Shown here in pieces: positions 8,442-17,265 of a DNA stretch of 64,000 bases. A program made the translations under genes and the position numbers. The number at the start of each line of letters is the position of its first letter. Within the stretch, counting starts at the first letter, position 1. The notes beneath the pieces are model-generated. The model ran no database searches, was not told the DNA's origin, and worked only from the letters and a program-made list of their open reading frames with translations. Source of the DNA: Clostridiales bacterium. Lineage in GTDB: Bacteria; Bacillota; Clostridia; Lachnospirales; Lachnospiraceae. The DNA is taken from assembly GCA_021204045.1 (NCBI GenBank), contig JAJQAA010000039.1, positions 40,318-104,317 on the forward strand, in the 5' to 3' direction.

Positions 8442-9035
8442 TCAGGCTTCCAGAGCAGCCATCTCCGCGTTCACGCTGTCCTCGCAGGCCGCCATCGCCG
8501 CAATCGTCCTGGCAAACAGATCGTCCAGCTCCCAGCCCAGGCGCGCCGCGCCGTCGCTGATCACTTCCCGGGAACATCCGGCGGCAAATTTCTTCGTTTT
8601 GAATTTTTTCCTCAGGCTGGATACTTCCATGCCTTTGGCGCTCTTTGCCGGCAGCATTTTCGCCACGGCACCGATCAGGCCGGTCAGCTCGTCTGCCGCA
8701 AACAGCACCTTCTCCATCTCATGCTGCGGCTCCAGATCCACGCAGATACCATAGCCATGGCAGCAGATCGAATAAATCATATCCTCACCAACGCCGCCCT
8801 CACGAAGCAGCTTGGGAGCCTTCACACAGTGCTGCTCCGGATAAAGCTCAAAATCGATATCGTGCAGAAGACCGGTAAGCCCCCAGTAATCTTCCTCATC
8901 TCCATAACCCAGCTCGCGCGCGTACCAGCGCATCACGCCCTCCACCGTGAGCGCGTGCAGGATATGAAATGGTTCCTTATTATATTTTCTGAGAAGCGCA
9001 AGCGCTTCCTCTCTTGATAGCCGACTGGTTCTCAT
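8442..9035 (-). CDS. HD-domain hydrolase-like protein
   Basis: This protein of about 197 residues has an HD-type phosphohydrolase core: the first histidine in FHILHALTVEGVMRW, the HD pair in LTGLLHDIDFELYP, a third histidine in CCHGYG and a distal aspartate in FAADELTGLI. Members hydrolyse phosphate esters or nucleotides using metal ions; the substrate here is unknown. The start chosen is the ATG at 9033-9035, preceded by GAGGAGG; an upstream ATG adding 20 cysteine-rich residues has no comparable site. It appears to be a single gene with its own terminator. Confidence 0.82.
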   Translation of the reverse strand: MRTSRLSREEALALLRKYNKEPFHILHALTVEGVMRWYARELGYGDEEDYWGLTGLLHDIDFELYPEQHCVKAPKLLREGGVGEDMIYSICCHGYGICVDLEPQHEMEKVLFAADELTGLIGAVAKMLPAKSAKGMEVSSLRKKFKTKKFAAGCSREVISDGAARLGWELDDLFARTIAAMAACEDSVNAEMAALEA

Positions 9036-9158
9036 GATTTCCTCCTCACACCGGCAATGGCCGGATTTGCAATCATTACAATCATTATTTGCCAAACCAC
9101 ATACTTTTCTGAGTATACCAAAAAAACAAACGAATGTAAAACAATTATAAATTTTTCA

Positions 9159-9187
9159 TTGAATTTTTTCTCCGTCTATAGTATAAT
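9159..9187 (+). promoter_or_regulatory. Promoter of tRNA-Gly
   Basis: TTGAAT (9159-9164) and a perfect TATAAT (9182-9187) are separated by 17 bp. The predicted start is about 50 bases before the tRNA. The strength and position fit a stable-RNA promoter. Confidence 0.6.
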
Positions 9188-9243
9188 AAATTTCGCGATT
9201 CGGCCTTATGCCATCTGTGCAAAGCGGTTTCGCTGCTGATCAC

Positions 9244-9314
9244 GCAGCTGTAGTTCATCGGTAGAACATCAGCTTCCCAAGCTGAGGAGGTGGGTTCGAT
9301 TCCCATCAGCTGCT
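9244..9314 (+). tRNA. tRNA-Gly with anticodon CCC
   Basis: A 71-base cloverleaf is visible: acceptor arm GCAGCTG pairing with CAGCTGC, a D arm GTTC/GAAC, anticodon stem TCAGC/GCTGA around loop TTCCCAA (anticodon CCC), and a T arm with GTTCGATT closed by GTGGG/CCCAT. The 3' CCA is not encoded. CCC reads GGG glycine codons. A promoter precedes it and a terminator follows. Confidence 0.93.
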
Positions 9315-9315
9315 T

Positions 9316-9375
9316 ATGAAACCTGCTGGAGTCCTGGATATTCCAGGGCTCCTGTTTCATGTATCCTGTTTTTAT
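9316..9375 (+). terminator. Terminator after tRNA-Gly
   Basis: ATGAAAC (9316-9322) pairs with GTTTCAT (9354-9360), with an inner GGAGTCCTGG/CCAGGGCTCC stem. A T-rich stretch follows (TGTTTTTATTTC). It ends the tRNA transcript just before trpS. Confidence 0.75.
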
Positions 9376-9431
9376 TTCACAAAAAATGTATTCAGGATCA
9401 TCCAGCTAAACATTATAGGAGGAACCGCACC

Positions 9432-10436
9432 ATGATCGACGGAAAAAAAGTATTATACAGCGGCATGCAGGCAACCGGCAATCTGACGCTGGGTAATTAT
9501 CTCGGTGCTCTGAAAAACTGGGTCACTATTTCCGATGAGTACGAAACGTTTTTCGGCGTAGTGGACATGCATTCCATCACGATCCGCCAGGATCCCGCCG
9601 AGCTGCGCCGCCGCGCGCGCACTCTGCTCATGCTCTACATCGCGGCCGGTCTCGATCCGGAGAAAAACTGTGTTTACTATCAGTCCCATGTGTCCGGCCA
9701 CGCCGAACTGGCCTGGATCCTCAGCTGCTTTACCTACATGGGTGAGCTGAACCGCATGACGCAGTTCAAGGATAAGGCCGCCAAACACGCGGACAATATC
9801 AACGCCGGTCTCTTTACTTATCCGGTACTGATGGCCGCGGACATCCTGCTTTATCAGGCAGACGTCGTTCCGGTCGGCGTCGACCAGATGCAGCATCTTG
9901 AGCTGACCCGCGACATCGCCCAGCGTTTCAATGCTCTTTACGGCGATGTATTTACGATCCCTGAGATCTACCTCGGCAAAGCAGGCGCAAAGATCATGAG
10001 CTTGCAGGATCCGTCCAAAAAGATGTCCAAATCCGATGAGAATCCCAACGGCAGCATCTACCTGATGGACGATCCGGATACGATCATCCGTAAATTCAAG
10101 CGGGCCGTAACCGATTCGGAGGCCTGTGTGCGCTACTCCGAGGAGCAACCCGGCATCCACAATCTGATTGATATCTACTGCGCTTCCACCGGCAAGACCC
10201 CGGCAGAAACCGAGCGGGAGTTTGACGGCAAAGGATACGGCGAATTCAAGATGGCGGTCGGCGAAGCCGTCGTGGCCGTACTGAAACCGCTCCAGGAGCA
10301 TTTCGCTGATCTGAGCAAAAACAAAGACTATATCGACAGCATCATCAAAAAGAATGACGAAAAAGCGCGCTATGTCTCAACCAAAACGCTGCGCAAGGTA
10401 CAGAAGAAGGTCGGATTCCCGGAGCAGATTCGCTGA
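9432..10436 (+). CDS. trpS: Tryptophanyl-tRNA synthetase
   Basis: This 334-residue class I synthetase charges tRNA-Trp. It has the HIGH-type signature in ATGNLTLGNYLGAL near residue 16, the tryptophan-site region VGVDQMQHLELTRDIAQRF, and KKMSKS near residue 198. Length is standard for bacterial TrpRS. An AGGAGG site precedes the ATG. No T-box leader is seen in the short gap after the tRNA terminator. Confidence 0.97.
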   Translation: MIDGKKVLYSGMQATGNLTLGNYLGALKNWVTISDEYETFFGVVDMHSITIRQDPAELRRRARTLLMLYIAAGLDPEKNCVYYQSHVSGHAELAWILSCFTYMGELNRMTQFKDKAAKHADNINAGLFTYPVLMAADILLYQADVVPVGVDQMQHLELTRDIAQRFNALYGDVFTIPEIYLGKAGAKIMSLQDPSKKMSKSDENPNGSIYLMDDPDTIIRKFKRAVTDSEACVRYSEEQPGIHNLIDIYCASTGKTPAETEREFDGKGYGEFKMAVGEAVVAVLKPLQEHFADLSKNKDYIDSIIKKNDEKARYVSTKTLRKVQKKVGFPEQIR

Positions 10437-10501
10437 TGGGATAGTGAGATACAACGATTCCAGAAGCCGTAAATCGACAAGCAAAGAAATCACAACGCAA
10501 G

Positions 10502-10549
10502 AAAAAAGGGGCTGTCGCACTAATGTGATTAGTGCACAGCTCCTTTTTT
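10502..10549. terminator. Bidirectional terminator between trpS and TRAP operon 1
   Basis: AAAAAAGGGGCTGT and ACAGCTCCTTTTTT flank a second stem GCACTAAT/ATTAGTGC, giving a long hairpin with A/T tails on both sides. It serves the converging trpS (plus) and dctM (minus) transcripts. Confidence 0.85.
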
Positions 10550-10644
10550 CGGGAGTACGCCTGGCGGCGCATGTTCTAGCATCAATTCCCAAAATTCGGC
10601 GCGTATTTCGCTGCCAAAAGAATGGCCGCCAAGTCGTGGTTTTA

Positions 10645-11913
10645 CTACAGGATACTTGGAATCCAGGTTACCAACGGCGGGAAGAATACGCACAGCAACA
10701 TGGCGGCGATCAGCGCGCCGAGGAATGGAAGTACCATTTTTGCCGCTTTCAGGACGGATACGTCCGCGATTCCGCTCGCGATATACAGCAGGTTGCCCAC
10801 AGGCGGCGTGACGCCACCGGCGACGGCCATCATATTTACGACCACGCCAAACTGCAGAGAATTGATGCCATAGGCCTTTATAATCGGCAGAAGCAATGGC
10901 GTCATAATGGGCATGATCGCCGCGTCTACCATAAACATGCCGAGGAACAGAATCAGCAGCAGGATGAGCAGGAAAACGACCGTGGGATTACTGCTGATGG
11001 AGGTAAAGATTACTGTCAGCTTCTGTGGAAGCTGGGCGGAAACCAGAATCCAGCCAAGAACCTGGGAGGTCCCCATAATCATCATGATGTTCGCGGTGGT
11101 TTTCGCGGCGTTTACCAGGATCTCCGGGATCCTTTTTACCTTCAGCTCTCCGGTAACAAGGCCTACAATCAGACCATAGACAACGCCGATGCAGCCAGCT
11201 TCCGTCGCGGTGAAAATACCGGTCATGATTCCGCCCAGGATAATAACCGGCATCATGATTGCGAGGAAGGAGTGCTTTAAGGCAAGAAACCGCTCTTTCC
11301 AGCTGGCTTTTGGCTCTACGGGATAGTGCCGTCTTTTCGCGAACCAGTAGCACAGAAACACCAGGCAGAAGCCCATGAGAATGCCGGGGAGAATACCTCC
11401 CATAAACAGCTGGCCGATGCTTTCTCCCGAGAGGGAAGAATAAATAACAAAGGCAATACTGGGAGGAATAATGGGCCCCATGACAGAGGCGGTGGCGGTG
11501 ACAGCTACCGCGTATTCGCCATCATAGCCCTTTTGCTTCATGGAAGGGATAAGCATAGAGCCGATGGATGCCGCGGATGCTGCGGAGGAACCGGACATAC
11601 TGGCAAAAAGCATACTGGCCAGGACGGTTACATGCCCGAGGCTTCCGGTGATATGTCCCACCCATTTGGATGCCAACTCGACAATCCTCTTGGTAATGCC
11701 GCCGCCGTTCATAAATTCTCCAGCCAGCATAAACAGAGGAATCGCCAGCATGGAAAAGCTGTCGGAAGTCTTGAACATGCGCTGCGCCAGAAGGGTCAGG
11801 GGAATATTGCTGGAGGATTCTATGTAAACCAGAGTCGCAAATCCGGTTCCCCAGGCAATGGGCACGCCGATCAGAATCAGGATGATAAATAGCACCAACA
11901 TGAATACCAGCAT
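10645..11913 (-). CDS. dctM: TRAP transporter large permease DctM (operon 1)
   Basis: This 422-residue protein has about 12 hydrophobic segments and DctM-family motifs: LAIPLFMLAGEFMNGGGITKR near residue 55, MSGSSAASAASIGSMLIP near residue 108, ATASVMGPIIPPSIAFVIY, and AVAGGVTPPVGNLLY near the end. It is the sodium-coupled transport subunit of a TRAP importer. It begins 2 bases after the DctQ stop, so the two are translationally coupled. The substrate class is not readable. Confidence 0.95.
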   Translation of the reverse strand: MLVFMLVLFIILILIGVPIAWGTGFATLVYIESSSNIPLTLLAQRMFKTSDSFSMLAIPLFMLAGEFMNGGGITKRIVELASKWVGHITGSLGHVTVLASMLFASMSGSSAASAASIGSMLIPSMKQKGYDGEYAVAVTATASVMGPIIPPSIAFVIYSSLSGESIGQLFMGGILPGILMGFCLVFLCYWFAKRRHYPVEPKASWKERFLALKHSFLAIMMPVIILGGIMTGIFTATEAGCIGVVYGLIVGLVTGELKVKRIPEILVNAAKTTANIMMIMGTSQVLGWILVSAQLPQKLTVIFTSISSNPTVVFLLILLLILFLGMFMVDAAIMPIMTPLLLPIIKAYGINSLQFGVVVNMMAVAGGVTPPVGNLLYIASGIADVSVLKAAKMVLPFLGALIAAMLLCVFFPPLVTWIPSIL

Positions 11914-11915
11914 AC

Positions 11916-12410
11916 TCAGCCCTCCTTCTTTTCTGCAGAAATGTTCAGGAAATCATCCAGTCCGCTCCGGAGACAGTTGATCGCCATCATAACGGAGGAT
12001 ACCGGAATAATCGTATACAGCCTGCCCATGGGAATCCGGAGAGCAGTTGTGGTCTGGTGCATGTTGGCTATGGCGAAGCTCCAGCCGCCGACCGCCAGGA
12101 AACAGAAGAAGACAAAGGAGATGACCGTGATCAGCACGTTCAGGTACCTTAAAACCTTCCGGGACAGGAATTGCTGGATAATATCCACGGCAATGGCCTT
12201 CTTTTCCAATATGACAAGCGGCGCCGCAAGGAAAACCACCTGCGTGAAGAGAACCCGTGCCAGTTCCTCCGACCAAGACAATGGACTGCTGAAAACATAG
12301 CGGGAGATGACCTGGGCGAATACGATGATTGCCAGGGCGCCAACCACAATAGCTATGATCCATTTGAGCAGCGTATCATAAATATGAAATACCTTTTTTA
12401 ATACAGACAA
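11916..12410 (-). CDS. dctQ: TRAP transporter small permease DctQ (operon 1)
   Basis: This 164-residue protein has four hydrophobic segments and the DctQ-family pattern: VFSSPLSWSEELARVLFTQVVFL in the first half and a central YTIIPVSSVMMAINCL near the end. It pairs with DctM in the membrane. It follows the binding-protein gene by 12 bases with no terminator between them, unlike the second TRAP operon in this window. Confidence 0.93.
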   Translation of the reverse strand: MSVLKKVFHIYDTLLKWIIAIVVGALAIIVFAQVISRYVFSSPLSWSEELARVLFTQVVFLAAPLVILEKKAIAVDIIQQFLSRKVLRYLNVLITVISFVFFCFLAVGGWSFAIANMHQTTTALRIPMGRLYTIIPVSSVMMAINCLRSGLDDFLNISAEKKEG

Positions 12411-12422
12411 GAGAAATCCTCC

Positions 12423-13502
12423 TTATTCGGCAAGAGCCTTTAACGCGTTCAGATCGTCGATGGTGGCATAATCCTTGATGTAATCTTCCATCAGAGGAGC
12501 TACGATCTCATTGATTGTGTTCATGTCATCTTCGCTCACCTCAGTGAACACAACGCCCTCTGCTTCCAATTCTTGCCTGGATTCTTCCAGAGCTACATAG
12601 TACTGCTCGTTTATAGCCGCGGAGATATCGGCGCTGGCAGTATCAATGGCGTTTTTCTGCTCATCCGTCAGGCTCTGATAAAGATTTTCGGCAATCATGA
12701 AAGCCATAATACTTACACCATGATGAGTCTCATAACAGTATTTGCAGAGCTCGTCAAAGCTGTAGTCCAGAACACCGGTCAGGTCATATTTCACGCCGTC
12801 CACAATGCCGGTCTGAATTCCGGTATATACCTCGGACAGCGCCATGGGAGTCGGGCTCGTCCCAAGACCTTCAAACACGTTCATGAAAATCGGCACTTCC
12901 GGGACACGAAGCTTCAGACCCTTTAAATCGGATAACGAATTGACCGGAGTTTTTGACCAGATCGAGCGTGATCCTTCAATGGAATAGTCGAGACAACGGA
13001 CATTGATGGCCTGTGCCTGCGCTTCCATGATTTCAGTCGCAATGTCGCTGTTCCAGATGGCCATGGCGTGATCTTCATTAACTGCGGTGAACAGTGTTCC
13101 CATAAGGCCACTGGCAGGATAAAAGCTTTCGGTTGCTCCACAGGCGAGGTAACCCATCTCGATCGTGCCAAGGCCCATACCTTCCACACTTTCCGACTGA
13201 CCGCCCAACTGGCTGGCCGGATAGATTTCAACAACGAGCGTGCCGCCAGATAATTCCTCAACCTCAGCCGCGAAATCCAGAAGCATATCATAAGCGTAGG
13301 ATTCGGCTGCCTTTGTGGTGCTCAGCTTCAGAACACGTGCATCCGCGGAAGGGGTGCCGGTTTCTGCGGCTGTCTCCTGTGCGGCCACGCTGGTCGTGTT
13401 GCTGCTATTGGAAGTTCCCGAGCTGCCGGAGCCGCAGCCTGCCAGGCTGGTCAGAGTGAGCGATGCCGCGCAAAGCAGCGCAATCTTTTTTCTGTTCATC
13501 AT
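12423..13502 (-). CDS. dctP: TRAP transporter substrate-binding lipoprotein DctP (operon 1)
   Basis: This 359-residue protein begins with a lipoprotein signal (lipobox LAGC, cysteine 23) and a Ser/Thr-rich linker. The DctP fold follows: VLKLSTTKAAESY, FAAEVEELSGGTLVVEIYP, GLKLRVPEVPIFMNVFEGLG and PMALSEVYTGIQTGIVDGV, where the arginine of the LRVP segment normally contacts the substrate carboxylate. It should bind an organic acid outside the cell. It is the first gene of dctPQM and is divergent from the membrane AraC-type regulator. Confidence 0.94.
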   Translation of the reverse strand: MMNRKKIALLCAASLTLTSLAGCGSGSSGTSNSSNTTSVAAQETAAETGTPSADARVLKLSTTKAAESYAYDMLLDFAAEVEELSGGTLVVEIYPASQLGGQSESVEGMGLGTIEMGYLACGATESFYPASGLMGTLFTAVNEDHAMAIWNSDIATEIMEAQAQAINVRCLDYSIEGSRSIWSKTPVNSLSDLKGLKLRVPEVPIFMNVFEGLGTSPTPMALSEVYTGIQTGIVDGVKYDLTGVLDYSFDELCKYCYETHHGVSIMAFMIAENLYQSLTDEQKNAIDTASADISAAINEQYYVALEESRQELEAEGVVFTEVSEDDMNTINEIVAPLMEDYIKDYATIDDLNALKALAE

Positions 13503-13680
13503 AATACATTCCTCCTGTTATATAGTTTTTGTTTTTGTGAGTCTACTATAAAAAATAACGCGGAATCTGTATAGAATTTAATTTTTCAAAGCTTCACAAT
13601 TCCTTTAATTTCTGATGCGAAGATGCAGAAAAAGAAAATATTTTTTTTTTCAGTAAAGGGCGAAAAATCGGTTCACAAAA

Positions 13681-13689
13681 TGGTATAAT
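13681..13689 (+). promoter_or_regulatory. Extended -10 promoter element of the AraC-type regulator
   Basis: TGGTATAAT is a perfect TGN-TATAAT extended -10. No good -35 is seen at the expected distance, which extended -10 promoters tolerate. It lies about 80 bases before the regulator start. Confidence 0.5.
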
Positions 13690-13770
13690 CATGGAGGAAT
13701 GCTTGTTTCCACACGGAAAGTATATTAAAATAAAGACAATTGGGGAAACGAACAAGGGAGAGAATCTTAA

Positions 13771-16068
13771 GTGAAGGGGTATATAAGCAGTATTCGGCGA
13801 TTTAAGCTCAGAAGCGTTTTTCTTCGCTTTTACAGTCTGATTTTTACGCTGGTGATTATTATGGCACTGATTTTTGCCATTTACATCTACCGGGTATATA
13901 TTTCCAACTTCGCGTCGGAGCAGAGAAATTCACAGGAATCGTTTTTGTCTCAGGTGACGGAGCGAATGGATAATTCTGTCTATTTTCTCGATAAAACCAT
14001 GGCTTCTCTGGCCGGCGACGTTCAGATTCTGGAAGCGGTGATTATCCCTTCCGCAGAAAATTCCAAGCGGAATTTTGAAACTGCGTCTCTTTTGCGCCAG
14101 AACGTGGACAATTTCGATTATATCAACAAAATTTATCTTTATGAGGATACCGCGAAGCTTCTTTATACCTCTTCAGGGACAGTGGAAACGATAGAACAGT
14201 CCGCGTACCGTACCTTGGTACAAAGCTGTATCCGAGATCACAGGGAAGACCTGCCTCTGGAATCTGCGGGAAACAAAAGTTCATCAAGAGTATTGTCGTA
14301 CGACGGGCAGATTTTTCTGATGCACCAGTTTGTTCCCGGAAAAGACGGATTTCTTGGTACCCTGATCGCGGAAATAAACAAAGACGCACTGTTTTCCAGT
14401 CTACAGGAACGTCTGTCCGCACAGGATTATCAGCTGGAAATATATGATTCTTATGGAAATCTTTTTTATCAGGGGGGGATAAAAGGCGAGCAGGAACCGG
14501 GCAGCTTAAGTCTGACCCAGACATCCGTTTATACCGGTTGGGATTATGTCCTCTCGGTACCGCCTTACGCGTCGCTTACTCTGGGAGCGTATTTCCGGCT
14601 GATGTTGCCGTTTTTTATTTTTCTGCTGGCGGCCGGTCTTATTTTTGCCTTTCTGATTGCTTCTCAGGTCTACACTCCGATTTATAAGTTACTGCTTTCT
14701 ATCGATCCCGTTCTGCCGGAGGCATGGAAAGCCAGAAAACCGTCGGCGATGGATGACGCGAAGGAAGCGCCTCAAGCATCGATCAGTGAGATGGATCTGC
14801 TGGCCAGTACCTATCGGAACCTGCGGAAGAATCAGCAGGAAAGCGAGGAGTTTATGGAACAGGCCAGACCGGAGCTGGAAGCGACTCTTTTACAGGATAT
14901 CATTATGGATATCTGGAGTGAGGACGAGAAGGCGCAGCTGCAGCAGCAGCTGTTAAGCCTGCGCAGCACGCTGTCTGTCGAAGGAAAATATCAGAGCTTT
15001 CTGATCTATCTTCCGTTGACGGAAACGACGGAAAACCTGATGCAGTATATGTCTTTTAAGCAGATTCAGGCATTGATTACAGAGCGGTTCTCTTCGGAGT
15101 GGGGATCAATCTATTTCCTCCGCCCACAGAAAGAGGAATTCATATTTGTAATACAATATCCAGAGGATTTTTCAGTAGCCAGGATCAAGCAGATTCAGGC
15201 AAATCTTCAGGGACAGATTTCGCGGGAGCTGGCTGCCTTCAGCGACGGGAGTATGCTGGTATCCGGGAAAATTTATCAGGATCTGTTCCATGTGGCGCAT
15301 TCGTATCATGAGGCAAAGGAAGAGCTGCGCAAGCGGTTGTACTATCATACAGAAGAAAACGCGAAGCAAGGAGGCAGTCCGGTATTATCCGCAAATGAGA
15401 GTTATTTTGTTTCCCAGCTTCAGGTATTTCAGAACTTTCTGACGTCAGGGGAAATCACACTTGGGGAAAACCAGCTGACCCAGTTTTTAAAAGAAGTGTG
15501 TGTGATCGAAGGGAGCATGGAGAAGAAACGCTACTGGTGCGTACAGGTTCTGGATGCGCTGGTGGAAAAAACGCTGGATTATCAGACGGAAGAGGAACGA
15601 TTCCGTAGCGAAGAATATCACCGCATCTATCAGGATCTGGAGCGGGTGGCGGATCAGAAAACGCTTTATCTGTTTATGGTAAAAGAAACCTCCGGCCTGC
15701 TGGAATTCCTGAAAAAGGAGAATAACAAGAAACAGCAGAAGCTGATTCTGAGGGCGAAAGAGTATATGCAGCAGCATTATAGCGACAGCAATTTGTCCAT
15801 TCATCAGATCGCGGAATCCGTGGGGATCAGCGATACGTATCTGAGCAGTATTTTTACGCAGTTTACCGGAGAGAATCTGATAAGCTATCTGAATTCCTAT
15901 CGCGTGCGTATGGCCAAGGAGCTGCTTGCGAACAGCCGGATTATTATCAAGGATGTGGGCTTCAAAACCGGTTTTAATACAGTACAGAATTTCAACCGTG
16001 TTTTCAAGAAGAACACCGGCATGACGCCATCCGATTTCCGGAAACAGAAGTTGAAAGAAAAAGCCTGA
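13771..16068 (+). CDS. Membrane-bound AraC-family transcriptional regulator
   Basis: This 765-residue one-component sensor has a membrane segment near residues 20-43, an extracellular ligand-sensing region of about 230 residues (Cache-like), a second membrane segment near residues 275-297, a long cytoplasmic middle region, and a C-terminal AraC DNA-binding domain (NLSIHQIAESVGISDTYLSS; VGFKTGFNTVQNFNRVFKK; TGMTPSDFRKQK). The start is GTG after GGGAGAG. Proteins of this build usually control an adjacent sugar or organic-acid transporter in response to an external ligand. Its divergent partner is dctPQM. Confidence 0.92.
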   Translation: MKGYISSIRRFKLRSVFLRFYSLIFTLVIIMALIFAIYIYRVYISNFASEQRNSQESFLSQVTERMDNSVYFLDKTMASLAGDVQILEAVIIPSAENSKRNFETASLLRQNVDNFDYINKIYLYEDTAKLLYTSSGTVETIEQSAYRTLVQSCIRDHREDLPLESAGNKSSSRVLSYDGQIFLMHQFVPGKDGFLGTLIAEINKDALFSSLQERLSAQDYQLEIYDSYGNLFYQGGIKGEQEPGSLSLTQTSVYTGWDYVLSVPPYASLTLGAYFRLMLPFFIFLLAAGLIFAFLIASQVYTPIYKLLLSIDPVLPEAWKARKPSAMDDAKEAPQASISEMDLLASTYRNLRKNQQESEEFMEQARPELEATLLQDIIMDIWSEDEKAQLQQQLLSLRSTLSVEGKYQSFLIYLPLTETTENLMQYMSFKQIQALITERFSSEWGSIYFLRPQKEEFIFVIQYPEDFSVARIKQIQANLQGQISRELAAFSDGSMLVSGKIYQDLFHVAHSYHEAKEELRKRLYYHTEENAKQGGSPVLSANESYFVSQLQVFQNFLTSGEITLGENQLTQFLKEVCVIEGSMEKKRYWCVQVLDALVEKTLDYQTEEERFRSEEYHRIYQDLERVADQKTLYLFMVKETSGLLEFLKKENNKKQQKLILRAKEYMQQHYSDSNLSIHQIAESVGISDTYLSSIFTQFTGENLISYLNSYRVRMAKELLANSRIIIKDVGFKTGFNTVQNFNRVFKKNTGMTPSDFRKQKLKEKA

Positions 16069-16103
16069 CAGGAAGCCGTACATCTTCGTAGCTTCCTGTC
16101 AGG
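16064..16103. terminator. Inverted repeat at the end of the AraC-type gene
   Basis: CCTGACAGGAAGC (16064-16076) and GCTTCCTGTCAGG (16091-16103) form a perfect 13-bp stem that includes the regulator stop codon. T-runs are absent, so termination is likely weak or factor-assisted. It sits between two converging genes. Confidence 0.6.
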
Positions 16104-16125
16104 ACAGAATGATGAATGGTGATAC

Positions 16126-17010
16126 TCAAAGCTGCCGCTGCTTCTCTTCCTGGACGAAGGCGTGAAGATCATCGATCTTGCTCATCAGGTAGGTGTTCCA
16201 TTCTTTGGAATCAATGAACGGGTTGGGAGAAGGATGGACCTTCTGAATTTCCCGCTTTTCTAATGTCTTATTATTTTCGCAATGATTTCCGAGAAAAATA
16301 TCGACGGGCCGGTCTGCTACCTTGAGGATGGATTCTTCATAGATCTTCCACATCCGGTGTTCGGTATCGCCCATTTCATCCAGATGGGCGCAGGTGAGCG
16401 TGTTGAAGCCAAATCCGCCGTAGTAGCCGCAGCGCAGCGTCCTGCCATTTTCACAGGCGTCAAAGAACATGGCTACGCAGCCTTCCGTGTGGCCGGGAAC
16501 CAGAACGCACTGGATCGTCGTATTGCCAAAGGTCAGGATATCGCCGTCGCGGATCACTTCATCCGGAGTAAATACGTCGTCCATCACATCCGGGCTGTCC
16601 TGGAGGAAAGAAAATTCCGGATGCTCCGCAAACATCCTGGCGTCCGGCTCCGCCAGATACAGCCTGGTGCTGAACATATCGCGGAAGAATGTGGCAGCCC
16701 CCACATGATCCAGATGGCCGTGCGAGGAAATGATCCATTTCACATCGTCGGGACGAAACCCCATTTCCCAGATGGAATGAATCAGGAGATGTTTGGCGCC
16801 CACATTTCCGGAGTCGATGAGCAGGAGGCCGTCTCCTGTGTCAATCAGATGCACACAGACCCAGCTGTCTCCCACATAATAAACATTTCCATAAATCTGA
16901 AACGGGTGCACATAGCGCTTTTCCTGATGGGTAGCGTATATGGCTCCGTAACTGCTGTAAAACCGTTCCCGTTCTGCCTGTTTCTTCTCATAATCGCTTC
17001 TGATCGACAT
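16126..17010 (-). CDS. Metallo-beta-lactamase-fold hydrolase
   Basis: This 294-residue protein has the zinc-binding core: SSHGHLDHVGAATFF (HxHxDH motif) near residue 113, PGHTEGCVAMFFD near residue 172 and a late histidine in FLGNHCENNKT. Upstream the strand VHLIDTGDGLLLIDSGNVG matches the family entry. The fold resembles B3-like enzymes, but most such proteins are general hydrolases and antibiotic resistance should not be assumed. An AGGAGGAG site precedes the ATG. No partner gene indicates its substrate. Confidence 0.85.
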   Translation of the reverse strand: MSIRSDYEKKQAERERFYSSYGAIYATHQEKRYVHPFQIYGNVYYVGDSWVCVHLIDTGDGLLLIDSGNVGAKHLLIHSIWEMGFRPDDVKWIISSHGHLDHVGAATFFRDMFSTRLYLAEPDARMFAEHPEFSFLQDSPDVMDDVFTPDEVIRDGDILTFGNTTIQCVLVPGHTEGCVAMFFDACENGRTLRCGYYGGFGFNTLTCAHLDEMGDTEHRMWKIYEESILKVADRPVDIFLGNHCENNKTLEKREIQKVHPSPNPFIDSKEWNTYLMSKIDDLHAFVQEEKQRQL

Positions 17011-17205
17011 AATTTCTCCTCCTGCCGTTTTGATATTTATTATAATCTTTTAAATTTATTTGAAAAGTTTCTGTTTTTTCGATTCGGAGCAAATCTTTTG
17101 TTCTGGAAGAGAAATTTTAAAAACCAAAGAATTTTTAAACACAAAGAGAAAAATCGGTTCTGATTTTCTGAAATTAAAGAGACTGTCGAGAAACAGGTGA
17201 ACCCG

Positions 17206-17245
17206 AACAAAAAGTGACCATCCGCAGCAATTACAGCAGATGGTC
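17206..17245 (-). terminator. Terminator of leuA
   Basis: On the minus strand GACCATCTGC pairs with GCGGATGGTC around AATTG, followed by ACTTTTTGTT, about 20 bases past the leuA stop. The preceding 17011-17205 stretch is AT-rich and shows no gene. Confidence 0.8.
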
Positions 17246-17265
17246 ATTTTCTTTGTTTTTCCTGT

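Noticed and set aside
8236..8577. 113-residue minus-strand frame crossing the end of the HD-domain gene
   Set aside because: Half of it overlaps the HD-domain gene in another frame and the intrinsic terminator; the remaining part has no known motif. Kept only as an alternative reading of the hairpin-rich stretch.
9244..9314. tRNA-Gly as an integration site for a mobile element
   Set aside because: No integrase and no second copy of the tRNA end were found in the neighbourhood.
9360..9431. T-box leader for trpS after the tRNA gene
   Set aside because: The gap is about 70 bases, too short, and lacks the T-box sequence.
16126..17010. Antibiotic-degrading beta-lactamase
   Set aside because: Only the shared metal-binding fold is seen; nothing indicates beta-lactam hydrolysis, so a general hydrolase call is kept.
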